This document shows positions 17,493 through 26,500 of a DNA stretch of 64,000 nt, piece by piece (position 1 is the first letter of the stretch; each line of letters begins with the position of its first letter). The stretch is from positions 116,760-180,759 of the forward strand of contig PLXC01000159.1 of assembly GCA_003151275.1 (NCBI GenBank), given 5' to 3'. The stretch is from Candidatus Melainabacteria bacterium (GTDB lineage: Bacteria; Cyanobacteriota; Vampirovibrionia; Obscuribacterales; Obscuribacteraceae). The notes beneath the pieces were generated by a model, which saw nothing but the letters and a program-made list of their open reading frames with translations, was not told the DNA's origin and searched no databases. The position numbers were made by a program, and so were the translations under genes.

Positions 17493-17916
17493 AACTCTTC
17501 CGCCAAATAGTCGCTATTGCTCAAGGGCTTTATCTGTTCGATACCACGCGCTTCAACCAGCTACACAATACACTGAGCGCTGCCTCGTGTCACAGCAGCC
17601 TACATAAAGCTACCCCTCAGCACTATCTGTTATTCCATTCCTGGTCGGTAGTAAACGTCAAATGACTGATGCTGTGGTCTTCACAAGGTTTGTCCTTCTT
17701 CGCCGTCACGGCTTCGTCACGAACAGGTCATGCCAAAGTCACGGCTGCAAAAGTATAGTGGTTTCAGAGAGCCAGTTCGGTTCGCCCCGCCAATAATTGT
17801 TCACCTTACTAAACGGTAGTTGCACTTTCGCAGTTGCCATCAGCGCTTGTCACTCCGACTTCCGTCGGGTGGTGCCAAGCAATATTCTTCGCTTCCACCC
17901 CCGGAGGAAATTTACT
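17493..17916. other. Divergent control region, no gene seen
   Basis: About 420 bases lie between the divergent kinase and the gene at 17917. No open frame with a credible ribosome site was found. It presumably holds both promoters. A strong GGAGGAAA site at 17903-17910 marks the start of the rightward gene. Confidence 0.4.
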
Positions 17917-19089
17917 ATGGTTTACGACAGAGGTATACGAGGTGCGGAAACCAGTGTTCCGCAGGAATGCCCGCTCGCTTCAGCCGCCACCGAAGCCTAC
18001 AACGCCAAAGACACTAACGCTTATTGCCACATTTTTACTAACAAATCAACTCCAGATAGCACAAAAAGTGACGCGCAGCTAAATACAGAAATAAACAATC
18101 ACCCGTCAATCTATGGTCAAGATGACAGCTCAGGAGGTGGAATCCGAGACCTTCAAAAAGGAATTCACAGTGATGGCCGCACTCAACATGACTTGGCAAA
18201 AGCAATCGGAGAAGCTGGCAACGGCGATATCACAGGTGCTATGAAGGACCTGCGCAAAGCAACTGGCGACCTTAACGACGCTGGTGGCAAAATCGATTCT
18301 GGACTCGGCAGTTTGAATGACGCGCAGAATGGTGACAGCGTCGCCAAGTCGATGATTCAAAAAGGCTTGAATAACGAAGGAGATGCTTCGTCAAACATTG
18401 AAAAAGCTGAGAGCCTATTGCGCCAAGGAGACACGAACGGGGCAATTGACGCCATGGAGAAAGGCACTAAAGAAGTTGCTCACGAACAAAAGCTTACCAA
18501 GGCGGGAGTCGAACGTTTTAAGCAAGATGATGAATTCGGGTCCAACTCCAGCACTGACTCCAGCCCACAGAGCCAATGCAACGCCGAATACACGCGCACC
18601 AGCAGCGATACCTATTCACAAATGCGCAATGCTGATACCAATGGAGTTGGGACTAATAATCAATCGTTCGCACCCGGCGACTCTAACCAGCCTTACGGAC
18701 AATTCGGTCCAATGGATCTGCAGAACGGTGCCTCAAATTCAGTGAGCGGCGGGGGAGGCGGATTACCAAATCCATTCGACATGTTTGGCAAAATGGGACT
18801 TCCAACACCACCCAACCCGTCCGATTTACTAAACAGTCTCCCGAATCCACTAGATATGTTGAGTGGCGGTAGCAGCAGCAGCGGCGGCGGTCTTCCAAAT
18901 CCATTCGAGATGATTGGTGGCGGCAACAGCAGCAGCGGCGGCGGTGGCCTTCCAAATCCACTCACAGGATTAGAATCATTTGCAAAAGATCCACTGAAAC
19001 CAGTTGAAAACTTGCTTACACCACCGGATTTGAGCAAACCTAAAGACGTAATCAAGAAAATTCTGGATCCAATCGGTCTCTTCGGTTAA
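17917..19089 (+). CDS. Hypothetical low-complexity protein with Gly-rich LPNPF repeats
   Basis: A 390-residue protein from the ATG at 17917, chosen because a textbook GGAGGAAA site lies 6 bases upstream; the longer frame from 17797 lacks one. There is no signal peptide. Residues about 70-230 are helical and charged, with repeats such as LQKGIHSDG, MKDLRKATGDL and AIDAMEKGTKEV. The C-terminal third alternates Gly/Ser runs with LPNPFDMFG, LPNPLDMLS, LPNPFEMIG and LPNPL. The pattern suggests a self-associating or surface-adhesive protein, but no family is recognised. A terminator-like hairpin follows. Confidence 0.65.
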   Translation: MVYDRGIRGAETSVPQECPLASAATEAYNAKDTNAYCHIFTNKSTPDSTKSDAQLNTEINNHPSIYGQDDSSGGGIRDLQKGIHSDGRTQHDLAKAIGEAGNGDITGAMKDLRKATGDLNDAGGKIDSGLGSLNDAQNGDSVAKSMIQKGLNNEGDASSNIEKAESLLRQGDTNGAIDAMEKGTKEVAHEQKLTKAGVERFKQDDEFGSNSSTDSSPQSQCNAEYTRTSSDTYSQMRNADTNGVGTNNQSFAPGDSNQPYGQFGPMDLQNGASNSVSGGGGGLPNPFDMFGKMGLPTPPNPSDLLNSLPNPLDMLSGGSSSSGGGLPNPFEMIGGGNSSSGGGGLPNPLTGLESFAKDPLKPVENLLTPPDLSKPKDVIKKILDPIGLFG

Positions 19090-19128
19090 CAATACGGATT
19101 ACAAAAAGCAAATCAGAGGTTTATGAAG

Positions 19129-19159
19129 GCAGCAGAGTCCCAATGGGACTCTGTGCTGC
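19129..19159. terminator. Hairpin terminator between convergent genes
   Basis: GCAGCAGAGTCCC (19129-19141) pairs with GGGACTCTGTGCTGC (19145-19159) around AAT, leaving a two-base bulge. It lies between the stop at 19089 and the convergent regulator stop at 19203. Only a short T-run follows (TTTC). It likely serves both strands. Confidence 0.6.
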
Positions 19160-19202
19160 ATTTCAGTACTTAGAGCATGGACTACTGTGATAAGACTCAA
19201 AA

Positions 19203-19883
19203 CTAGTTCGAAGCTGATATAAGCCTGTATCCAACGCCATGAAGAGTCTGAATCATCGAATTCTCAGCTTCCATACCCAACTTTTTGCGCAACCTCTTTA
19301 CGCAAGCCCGCACCGTCTCTGGTGCGATGTCTGCATCGGAGTGCCAGACGCGTTCTAAAAGTGCCTCCGCGCTAAAAACTTGATTCGGATGCCGCATAAG
19401 AAACTCCAACAGCGCAAACTCTCTTGGCGGCAATACCACCTGCTCGCCCCCATGAACGACGTGATGCGTGTCATGATCCAATTCAAGGGGCCCGATTTTT
19501 AAGACATTACTGGTTTGCCCACTCGCTCTTCTCAACAATGCTCGTAGCCGCGCAGACAACTCGAGCATGTGAAAAGGTTTAGTGAGATAGTCGTCTGCAC
19601 CATGATCCAGTCCCGCCGCCTTTTCTTGGACCTCGCCCTTGCCTGTCAACATAAGGATAGGCGTAGAACCACCGCGTCCCCGGTATTGCTGCAAAACCTC
19701 AATGCCAGAAACCAGCGGTAGACCCCAATCCAAAATGACAAGATCATATTCAGATATAGCCAGTTGTTCCAAAGCAGTCTTGCCATCTTCAACTACATCG
19801 ACGAGATGCTGCTCCATAGCAAGCCAGTCACGGACCACAGAGATGACATCCTTATCGTCTTCAACCAGCAAAATCTTTGACAC
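19203..19883 (-). CDS. OmpR/PhoB-family response regulator
   Basis: A 226-residue regulator from the GTG at 19883 (VSKILLVEDDKDV), which has a GGAAA site. The longer frame to 19973 adds a Cys-rich stretch unlike the family. The receiver domain has the acidic pair EDD, the phospho-acceptor in DLVILDWGLP, Thr in MLTGKGE and Lys in LTKPFHM. The C-terminal winged helix includes LELDHDTHHV, PPREFALLEFLMRHP, ETVRACVKRLRKKLG and TLHGVGYRL. All switch residues are intact. It is a DNA-binding transcription factor. The cognate kinase is not adjacent; the orphan kinase at 16026-17435 is the nearest candidate. Confidence 0.88.
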   Translation of the reverse strand: MSKILLVEDDKDVISVVRDWLAMEQHLVDVVEDGKTALEQLAISEYDLVILDWGLPLVSGIEVLQQYRGRGGSTPILMLTGKGEVQEKAAGLDHGADDYLTKPFHMLELSARLRALLRRASGQTSNVLKIGPLELDHDTHHVVHGGEQVVLPPREFALLEFLMRHPNQVFSAEALLERVWHSDADIAPETVRACVKRLRKKLGMEAENSMIQTLHGVGYRLISASN

Positions 19884-19987
19884 TTTCCGCACGTCCTTCG
19901 AATAGCAACGACAAAAGCATACTACGAGTACAATTGCCTTGGCTTTTGTATCATACTTCCCGTAAATCCACACCCTCAGATATTTAC

Positions 19988-20875
19988 ATGAACGAAGAAG
20001 TCCTCGATCACTACCGACAATTCAGCGTCTATACGAATCCCGGTCTATACCAAGAAAAATTGCGTACAGAATTGCCGGATGATGTGCGTGAAATTGGTCA
20101 TCTAGTGCGCAGGCAAATTATCCACCGCATGACGCTGGTTGGTGGCAATACTGGATCAAACACTGACATGCGCTACGGCGACATAACCAAAGTTCCCGCA
20201 TGGAGACAGCCTGAAGACGATATTTTACCGACCGCGTCGGCAATGCTGGCTGAACTCTATCACAGAGACGAGCGCGGATTTGTTGCGGATCGCAGTGTAG
20301 AAAATAAGCTAATTTTGACCTGCCGATTCGTTGCAATTCTCATGGCTTCAATTCTCAAATCGAAGGGAATACCCGCTCGGGTCAGATCAGGATTCGAGCC
20401 ATATGCCACACCCAGACCTAACATTAGTTGTGATCACTGGATTACTCAATATTGGGATGCGTCTCAAGACAGGTGGGTTACAATCGACGCCGACTGTTGC
20501 TTCGAAGATCTACCGTTTGACGCATTTGATATGCCAGAAGATACCTTCGAATGGTCCGCGGATGTTTGGCTCAAGCTAAGACGCGGAGAGGCAGACCCAC
20601 GCCGATATTGGAACGCTGGTGGATTCGAAGGTCTGATGCCTGTTTCCTGGGAACTGTTTTATGACTTGCACAGCATAATGAACAATGAAATCATTTACCT
20701 ACATAGCCCACACCATGTTGGACCCGATCAGTTCGACAAACTCTCAGACATACAACTGGCTAAAATCGATCGAATTGCGGACTGTATGCAGAAACCCGAC
20801 GAAAATTTTTTGACCCTACGAAAGCTGTGGCAGCTAGATCCAGAAGTGCGGCAATTATCCGGAGCACTTTTGTAA
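19988..20875 (+). CDS. Transglutaminase-like (papain-fold) protein
   Basis: A 295-residue protein from the ATG at 19988; the ORF extends upstream but overlaps the regulator. The catalytic triad of the transglutaminase core is visible. Cys is in LILTCRFVAILMASIL, followed by the typical KGIPARVRSGF strand. His is in CDHWITQYWD and Asp in WVTIDADC. There is no signal peptide, so it is cytoplasmic. Family members include proteases, peptide N-glycanase-like enzymes and amidases; the activity is unknown. It is divergent from the OmpR-type regulator and could be its target. Confidence 0.75.
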   Translation: MNEEVLDHYRQFSVYTNPGLYQEKLRTELPDDVREIGHLVRRQIIHRMTLVGGNTGSNTDMRYGDITKVPAWRQPEDDILPTASAMLAELYHRDERGFVADRSVENKLILTCRFVAILMASILKSKGIPARVRSGFEPYATPRPNISCDHWITQYWDASQDRWVTIDADCCFEDLPFDAFDMPEDTFEWSADVWLKLRRGEADPRRYWNAGGFEGLMPVSWELFYDLHSIMNNEIIYLHSPHHVGPDQFDKLSDIQLAKIDRIADCMQKPDENFLTLRKLWQLDPEVRQLSGALL

Positions 20876-20890
20876 AAGCAAGGATGGAGA

Positions 20891-21217
20891 TCAATCTAAC
20901 TGAGGACCGCCTGTCCAATCCTTATCCCACTTTGCAGGTTCGGGCGCCTTGAGTAACGCAGGCAAGGCGATACCAGATGCGGTGACAGAAGAAGCAGCGA
21001 CGATAGCAGTGGAAGATGTCGATAAAGCAATGGTCTCTTTATGTTCTTTCAAATACTGCCCCCAGTAAGTCGGATCTACTTCACGCCCTTTCGGCTTGTA
21101 GATCGGGTTCAATCGTGACACTTCGCCGCTCCCGACGAGAGATGCGATTATTGCAATGAATCCAAGCAACAATATAAACACTTCGGGAACAACAAATACT
21201 GCGATAATCCAGTCCAT
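20891..21217 (-). CDS. Small membrane protein, unknown
   Basis: A 108-residue protein. An N-terminal membrane helix (IIAVFVVPEVFILLLGFIAI) is followed by a polar loop (NPIYKPKGREVDPTYW). A weakly hydrophobic Ala/Ser/Thr-rich segment (TAIVAASSVTASGIALPALL) may be a second helix. No recognised domain. A CGGAG site lies about 12 bases upstream of the ATG. It ends 15 bases from the convergent transglutaminase gene. Confidence 0.6.
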   Translation of the reverse strand: MDWIIAVFVVPEVFILLLGFIAIIASLVGSGEVSRLNPIYKPKGREVDPTYWGQYLKEHKETIALSTSSTAIVAASSVTASGIALPALLKAPEPAKWDKDWTGGPQLD

Positions 21218-21307
21218 TTAACATACTCCGATTACAGAGTGGTGGCACATGCACACCAATTGCTGAGTGGACCTATGCACCCTTGGACGACGGACAACTC
21301 TACTAGG

Positions 21308-21565
21308 CTACGCGCCTGGCAATTCGACACGGAAAGAAACCGTTCCGTCTTTCTCAACCATGATCGTAAGATCTGACGATCTTCCTCTCTTTAAATGTTT
21401 GGCTGCGGCACGCATAACATTGGCAATTTGATGCTGCGAAAGAAAAGTTGCACCGGGAGCAATTTCGTAGAGAATGGCGCCCACGGATCCAGGAAACGGA
21501 TGACTGTCGACCTCGTCTGACTCGGTGGCGGTCAACTGTTGAACTGTTAGGCAACAACTTTGCAT
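21308..21565 (-). CDS. Small hypothetical protein behind a structured leader
   Basis: An 85-residue protein (MQSCCLTVQQL...). The ATG at 21565 is preferred because AAAGGGA lies 8 bases upstream. The longer frame to 21736 would run through a series of RNA-like hairpins. The product is soluble, mixed alpha/beta, with HQIANVMRAAAKHLKRG as a likely amphipathic basic helix and TIMVEKDGTVSFRVELPGA as a terminal beta hairpin. No family is recognised. The unusual leader (21579-21711) is the main reason to look at it; it may be regulated after transcription. Confidence 0.55.
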   Translation of the reverse strand: MQSCCLTVQQLTATESDEVDSHPFPGSVGAILYEIAPGATFLSQHQIANVMRAAAKHLKRGRSSDLTIMVEKDGTVSFRVELPGA

Positions 21566-21578
21566 AGCAAATATCCCT

Positions 21579-21711
21579 TTGCGCCGTAAAGCGCAAGAAT
21601 CAAGACTTGGTAGTCCAGGCGGACTAAAACCACAGGTCTCTGGACCCCACGATCTTCGTGGGGTAATCAGGTTGGGCAAGAAGCTGATTAGGAAACCGAC
21701 CTTTTCAGGTC
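21579..21711 (-). ncRNA. Candidate structured RNA leader, six consecutive hairpins
   Basis: Reading the minus strand 5' to 3', the stems are as follows. H1 GACCT-GAAA-AGGTC (21711-21698, GNRA loop). H2 TAATCAG/CTGATTA (21690-21664). H3 CCCCACGA/TCGTGGGG (21663-21645). H4 GGTC-CAGA-GACC (21646-21635). H5 TAGTCC-GCCT-GGACTA (21625-21610). H6 TTGCGC/GCGCAA (21596-21579). All arms pair perfectly. H3 and H4 share two Gs, and GTCCAG of the H4 region could instead pair with CTGGAC of H5, giving alternative folds. A possible promoter places transcription start at H1. It matches no RNA family that I can recognise by eye. It could be a riboswitch-like leader or a small RNA. Confidence 0.5.
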
Positions 21712-21717
21712 TCCATA

Positions 21718-21746
21718 TACATAACATCACGACCAAATGAAGTCAG
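21718..21746 (-). promoter_or_regulatory. Possible promoter of the structured leader
   Basis: On the minus strand CTGACT (21746-21741) and TATGTA (21723-21718) are separated by 17 bases. Predicted start is near 21711, exactly where the first hairpin begins. Match to consensus is moderate. Confidence 0.35.
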
Positions 21747-21814
21747 TGGGGAAATTACGTAGTCGGTCAAATTTTTTTCTGGTTCCGAGAACTCTGCCCC
21801 GCTGATCAAGGTAA

Positions 21815-21888
21815 AGCCGCGATGTATGAGGGATCGTCCCAACCAACTGGTATAGCTGATTGGCGACAAAACTCATAAAACCGCGGCT
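21815..21888. repeat. Nested inverted repeat downstream of yceI
   Basis: AGCCGCG (21815-21821) pairs with CGCGGCT (21882-21888). TATGAG (21825-21830) pairs with CTCATA (21872-21877). GTCCCAA (21836-21842) pairs with TTGG-C-GAC (21860-21867). The nesting gives about 20 base pairs. It begins 20 bases after the yceI stop on the minus strand and is followed there by TTTACC. It may be the 3' end structure or terminator of the yceI transcript. Confidence 0.45.
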
Positions 21889-21907
21889 AGGCTGCAATCG
21901 GTTGCAT

Positions 21908-22513
21908 CTACTTTGCAGTAGCGACTGCTGCTGCTTTCATTTCAACATCGATCGTCACGTCAACGTCTTCACCAAGCGCAACTCCGCCATTGTCTAGGGT
22001 TTTATTGTAGGTAATGCCAAAGTCTTTACGATGAATCCGGGTGGTTGCCGATGCACCCCGCTTGGCGCCCTTTGGATCTTTGAGCTCAGCAGTCGGTCCC
22101 TCGACATTCATAGTCACTTCTTTAGTGACGCCGTGAAGATTCAACTCACCGGTCACGGTTAGATGGTCTTTGTCTTTTGCGACCACTTTTTGGGACGTGA
22201 AGGTCATGGTTGGATACTTAGCAGTATCAAAGAAATCAGGGCTTTTCAGATGCTTGTCGCGCTTCTCATCGTGAGTAAAGACGGAGTTCATGTCGATAGT
22301 CGCAGACACTTTAGAGGCATCGGGTTTCTTCGGATCGTAATCAATCGTTCCGCTGACTTTGCTGAACGCGCCTCTGACGTTGGAAATCATCATGTGGCGA
22401 ACCGAGAAACCGGCTTGAGAGTGCTGCGGATCGATAGTATAAGTCTCAGCCAGGGCGGGAAGAGATGTGGACAAAATAGCGGCAAAACCGAGTGCTGTAG
22501 CCAGGCGAATCAT
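21908..22513 (-). CDS. yceI: YceI-family periplasmic lipid-binding protein
   Basis: A 201-residue secreted lipocalin-like protein. The start at 22513 has a GGAGGG site and opens a signal peptide (MIRLATALGFAAILSTSLPALA). The mature part begins ETYTIDPQHSQAGFSVRHM, the YceI hallmark. FDTAKYPTMTFTSQKV, LTVTGELNLHGVTKEV and a final DVTIDVEMKA strand follow. YceI proteins form an eight-stranded barrel that binds polyisoprenoids or amphiphiles in the periplasm. It is divergent from an HxlR regulator 163 bases away, which probably controls it. Confidence 0.93.
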   Translation of the reverse strand: MIRLATALGFAAILSTSLPALAETYTIDPQHSQAGFSVRHMMISNVRGAFSKVSGTIDYDPKKPDASKVSATIDMNSVFTHDEKRDKHLKSPDFFDTAKYPTMTFTSQKVVAKDKDHLTVTGELNLHGVTKEVTMNVEGPTAELKDPKGAKRGASATTRIHRKDFGITYNKTLDNGGVALGEDVDVTIDVEMKAAAVATAK

Positions 22514-22675
22514 AAACCCTCCAAAATAAAACATTGCTTGCTAGGATTCGCTAATCATACTAGGATGTAGGTATCCAGACGCAAGAAGTAACCAATATGT
22601 AAGGTAGTACCCGTTTTGATACTGTCAGAATAACTAGATTGAATTTCCGATCTGTACGAACGGATTGAGGTAATT
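22514..22675. promoter_or_regulatory. Divergent control region of yceI and hxlR-type gene
   Basis: Candidate operator half-sites are seen. GGAT-N6-ATCC lies in TAGGATGTAGGTATCCAG (22561-22578). TCCG-N11-CGGA (22647-22665) lies just before the regulator gene, and GTA/TAC repeats lie near 22599-22609. HxlR proteins bind short inverted repeats, so one of these may be the site. None is decisive. Confidence 0.35.
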
Positions 22676-23083
22676 ATGTACACGAAATTGGAATGTCCGA
22701 TCATGGCGACCATCGCAATGATTTCCGACAAATGGAAAGTTCTTATTATCTGCAAGTTGACCAAGGGCACATTGCGCTTCAATGAGTTACGGCGTGAACT
22801 CAAAGGTGTGACGCAGCGCGTGCTCACGCATCAGCTACGCGAGTTGGAAGCAGACGGGCTAGTGACACGACGAGTGTACGCCGAAGTGCCGCCACGGGTC
22901 GAATATTCGCTGACCGAACTTGGGCGAACGCTCATTCCTGTATTGGAAAATTTGGAAGCGTGGGCGCGTGAACACTCAGAAGAACTTCTCGCCACTCGTG
23001 GTGCGCAAGAGTGCGCGGCCAGACACGAAAAGAAGCAAGCCTTGAAAGCGGTGCCTGTGCCAGAGTTAGCTTCGGCGCAGTGA
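22676..23083 (+). CDS. HxlR-family transcriptional regulator
   Basis: A 135-residue winged-helix protein. The family signature is clear: CPIMATIAMISDKWKVLIIC, KGTLRFNELRRELKGVTQRV, then LTHQLRELEADGLVTRRVY (recognition region and wing) and VPPRVEYSLTELGRTLIPVL. The Cys in LECPI is the redox- or electrophile-sensing position in some members. The C-terminal tail is longer and charged. GAGGTAATT precedes the ATG. Its divergent neighbour yceI is the likely target, with autoregulation. Confidence 0.92.
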   Translation: MYTKLECPIMATIAMISDKWKVLIICKLTKGTLRFNELRRELKGVTQRVLTHQLRELEADGLVTRRVYAEVPPRVEYSLTELGRTLIPVLENLEAWAREHSEELLATRGAQECAARHEKKQALKAVPVPELASAQ

Positions 23084-23084
23084 G

Positions 23085-23455
23085 CTGAAGCGCCGTTTCC
23101 TGGAACTCTTCAAGGAACTATTGACCACTTTCTTTGCCGACTTTATCGACCACTTTCTTCCTCAGATGACTGCATATCTTGACTCATCTTCATTTGTCTT
23201 TCTGGACAAAGAGCTCTTCACCGATGTCACCACCGGCGATGTCCATAAAGCAGATCTTGTTGTGAGGGCTAAGTTTAAAAACAGCGACTCATTTTTTCTT
23301 GTCCACACCGAGACTCAGGCCCAGCAACAAGCTGACTTCGGCAGGCGGCTGTTTCGCTATCGCTCAAGCAGCTCGAAGACTTAAGTGAAGCTCTCCTGGA
23401 TTTTAAATCTCTAGCCGAATTCACGCAATGGCTTGAAGAAACCACCAAAGAATAG
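23085..23455 (+). pseudogene. Rpn-family nuclease/putative transposase, internally deleted remnant
   Basis: The first frame (from about 23085, no ATG) reads FLELFKELLTTFFADFIDHF, then SFVFLDKELFTDVTTGDVHKADLV and HTETQAQQQADFGRRLFRY. That is the N-terminal PD-(D/E)XK domain of Rpn-type recombination-promoting nucleases, with the Asp and Glu-x-Gln positions. Directly after this, in another frame (23360-23455), comes SLKQLEDLSEALLDFKSL followed by a TQWLEE segment, the family's C-terminal motif. Roughly the middle of the protein is missing and the join shifts frame, so the gene is dead. It abuts the hxlR gene. Confidence 0.75.
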
Positions 23456-23548
23456 ACCTGATTTGTAAGCATTGAGCAGTTGCGGAGCGTGAGCATTGAC
23501 GCGGTTATGGAGCGTGAGCATCAGCAGCGCTTACGGACATTGCGATGG

Positions 23549-26500
23549 TCAGGAATTCGGCATCTGTCCGCCCAACTGGTTCAGGTAAGCTTTGACTTCT
23601 TTAGGGAATGGCAGCCAAATTATCGTACCTGGCTTCATGGTGAACACCATGCGCCCATCTTGCATTCCAATCGGAATTGCATCTTTATTGATGTCGTAAA
23701 TAAGTGGTGCGAGAGCCACATTGTTTAAGGTCTTGATCGCGATAAGTTCAATAGTGTCGCCAGCCTCAACTACATATTGATAACGATTCTCTTCATCAGC
23801 CGCAGCAATCGCTTCTCCATCGAATGAAACTTCATCTTCATCGGAAATTGTTTTTTCGAAGTCCCGACCAAAATACTCGATTGCTGCCAACGGAAACACT
23901 TCCTCTTCTTCGACTTCAGCCGAGTCCACCGATTCGACCGTTCCGACTAATTCGAGGTTAACCAATAACCGCTCTGCAGCATCCTCGTGTACGACAGAAT
24001 CATGCTTTTCTACTTGTTGGTGGCCTGCTGGTAGCATGGATTTGTCGTCAGCTTTCACATCTCGAGCAGGAGACGTTTTGTCCACTTTGATTTCCCATGG
24101 CGGCAGAGCATCAGATTTCGGCTCTCCTGCAATCGCGTCTGTCTTTGTTCTTCCTGCAACAGTGGTCATGTCACCGGCTTTCGCCGACACTTTATCCGAA
24201 AGCAGATCTCCAGTCACTGTGTTCGTCTTGTCCGGCTTCGCTTGAGCGCCACCTTTGTCGTGAGGCAATTTAATTACAAACTGTTCGTCACCTTTGCTTA
24301 TCTGTCCGTCGATCGAACGAATAATTGGAATCGCGGACTCTGGTCTAACATTGGCACTAGTGGGGAATTGAGTGCGATCGCCCTCAAGCTTTTCGGTCCT
24401 TCGACCAGGAAGGAAATTATCGAAAACGTCAGATTTTATTCCACGACTCTCTGGAGGGAAAATGCGTTCCGCAATTGCCTTGAGGTTACCAATCATTTGG
24501 TTTAGTGGCACCACTGATGGAGGCACAACGATAGCGGCATCGGATTTATCAGCGAGAGGATTTCGGGCAGCGATCGGCTTGCCATCAGCACCCTTGCCAT
24601 CACCTGTGGTGGCGCCGCCCGTCACGGCAGTCTTCACGCCGTCTCCGGTATTAGCTCCGCCGGTTACAACGGTCTTCACGCCGTCTCCCGTTTTTGCATC
24701 GACTGGTTTATCAGCACCAGTTCTGACATCGCCGATTCGAACTGCGCCGGTAATAGCAGCAGCGATGCCATCAATTAATTTCGAGTCGACTGGTTTAGCG
24801 TCTCCAGGCTTAACATCACCGGTTCGCACGCCTCCAGTGACCACTGTCTTGACGCCATCGAACGGCGTCTTAGTCGGATCAACCTTACTTACGTCACCTT
24901 TGATCCCATCACCTTTGATCCCGGCACCCTTGATCGCATTGTCTTTGCTAACGTTACCCTTAACCACATCGCCTTTCTCTGGCTGTTTGCCCACGCCTTG
25001 ATTTGCCGCATCGACTTGCACAGGCTTGCCGGTCCGGGCATCAATTTGTTGACCAATGTTCCTGATTCCGCCGACAAGGTCTGGAACAGGCAAACTTCCA
25101 GGGGGTAGAACAAAAGGACCTTCCGAACGCGAGCCTGGCTGCACTGTCAATCCTGATGTCGTTCCACCATCATGCACAAGATTACTTCCGCCTTGCTGCT
25201 TTCCTTCTGCAGCACGACCATCTTGACCTGGCTTGCCGTCTGAACTATTCGGTCTTCCATCCGGTGAAGGTTTAGCATCCGTTTCTTTCGTTGCGTTTTC
25301 TGCATCAGGTCGGAGACCTTTTTGAGCAGCAATTTTGTCGTCCGTAGAGGTGACACCGGATTTAGTATCACCCTTACTTTCTCCAGCTGGAGATTTTGTA
25401 TCAAGTTTCGAATCCTTACCGTCTTTTACTTCGCCTTTAACTTCCTTTCCGTCCTTAGCATCGGCTTTTTGACCAATACCACGCAACCCACCGAGGATAT
25501 CCGGAGCGCCAGGCATGACTATCGGGATATCGCCTCTTCCACCTGCGGGTGGATTCAACTTATCTCCAAACTTCTGATCGAGACCCGCTAATGTCTTCGA
25601 GTCTGGAATTTTTGCAGTGTTGGCATCGTTTCTTCCTGTGTTCAAACGCGTCGGATCCGAATTTGATATGCCACTAGATTCGGTGCGTCCGCTCGACTGC
25701 TTTGTCTCAGGAAGCTGCAATCCAGTTTCTCGTCTCGTTTGATCAAGAGCATCATTACTGGCTCCTGCGGCAGTCTGTTTTCCTTGCGCGTCTGGCGCTC
25801 CCGTTGGCAGATTTTGACGACCCTGAACATCTAGCGAACTACCCGGCAAATTCTGGCGACCCTGACTATCGAAAACAGCTTGAGGATTCGGACGCCCAGA
25901 AGCATCTAACGATCCAGCTGGTACAGTCGAACGGTTCTGCGTATCAACGGGTGTTCCGAAAACCTTAGACTGATTTTGACCGTCTAAAGGATTGGCCGAA
26001 TTCTGTCGCGACAAAGTGGCGTTGTCTGCGGGATTCGCCAAACTCTGCCTGGACACATTGGCGCTATCTGAAGACACTCCCGGGTTCGTCTTCAGAGGAT
26101 TAACGCTCGGTTCCGATCTCTCACTAGATGTTGAACGTGTTTGATTTTGACCAACAACTGGTTCTCCCGAGACACTTGTTCGCGCCAGATTCGCTTCTGT
26201 CGTCGAATTTGGTTTTGGTTGTCCTAGAAATTCTTGCTGCGCCCCACGCGATGCAGAACCCCTATCTGGAGAATTGTTGTCGTTCGCCACCTGCGGCAGT
26301 TGTGACGCATCATTTGATGATAGATCCGCAGGGGTCTTGGTTATCTTCAGGTTTCCTTCGGCGTTAGTAACCATGTCAATTCTAGCTGTTGATAGACTCG
26401 GAGTAGCGGCGACGCCCTGCAATTGTGTCCTCTCGCTTGGCTGACCAGCGGTCAACGCTGGTACATCGCCAGTAATCACCGCACCGTTGTCTTTTCGCAC

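Noticed and set aside
24372..25001. 209-residue plus-strand ORF inside the LysM-tailed gene
   Set aside because: It is the antisense of the low-complexity repeats (Pro/Thr/Ser pattern caused by the Gly/Asp/Val repeats on the other strand).
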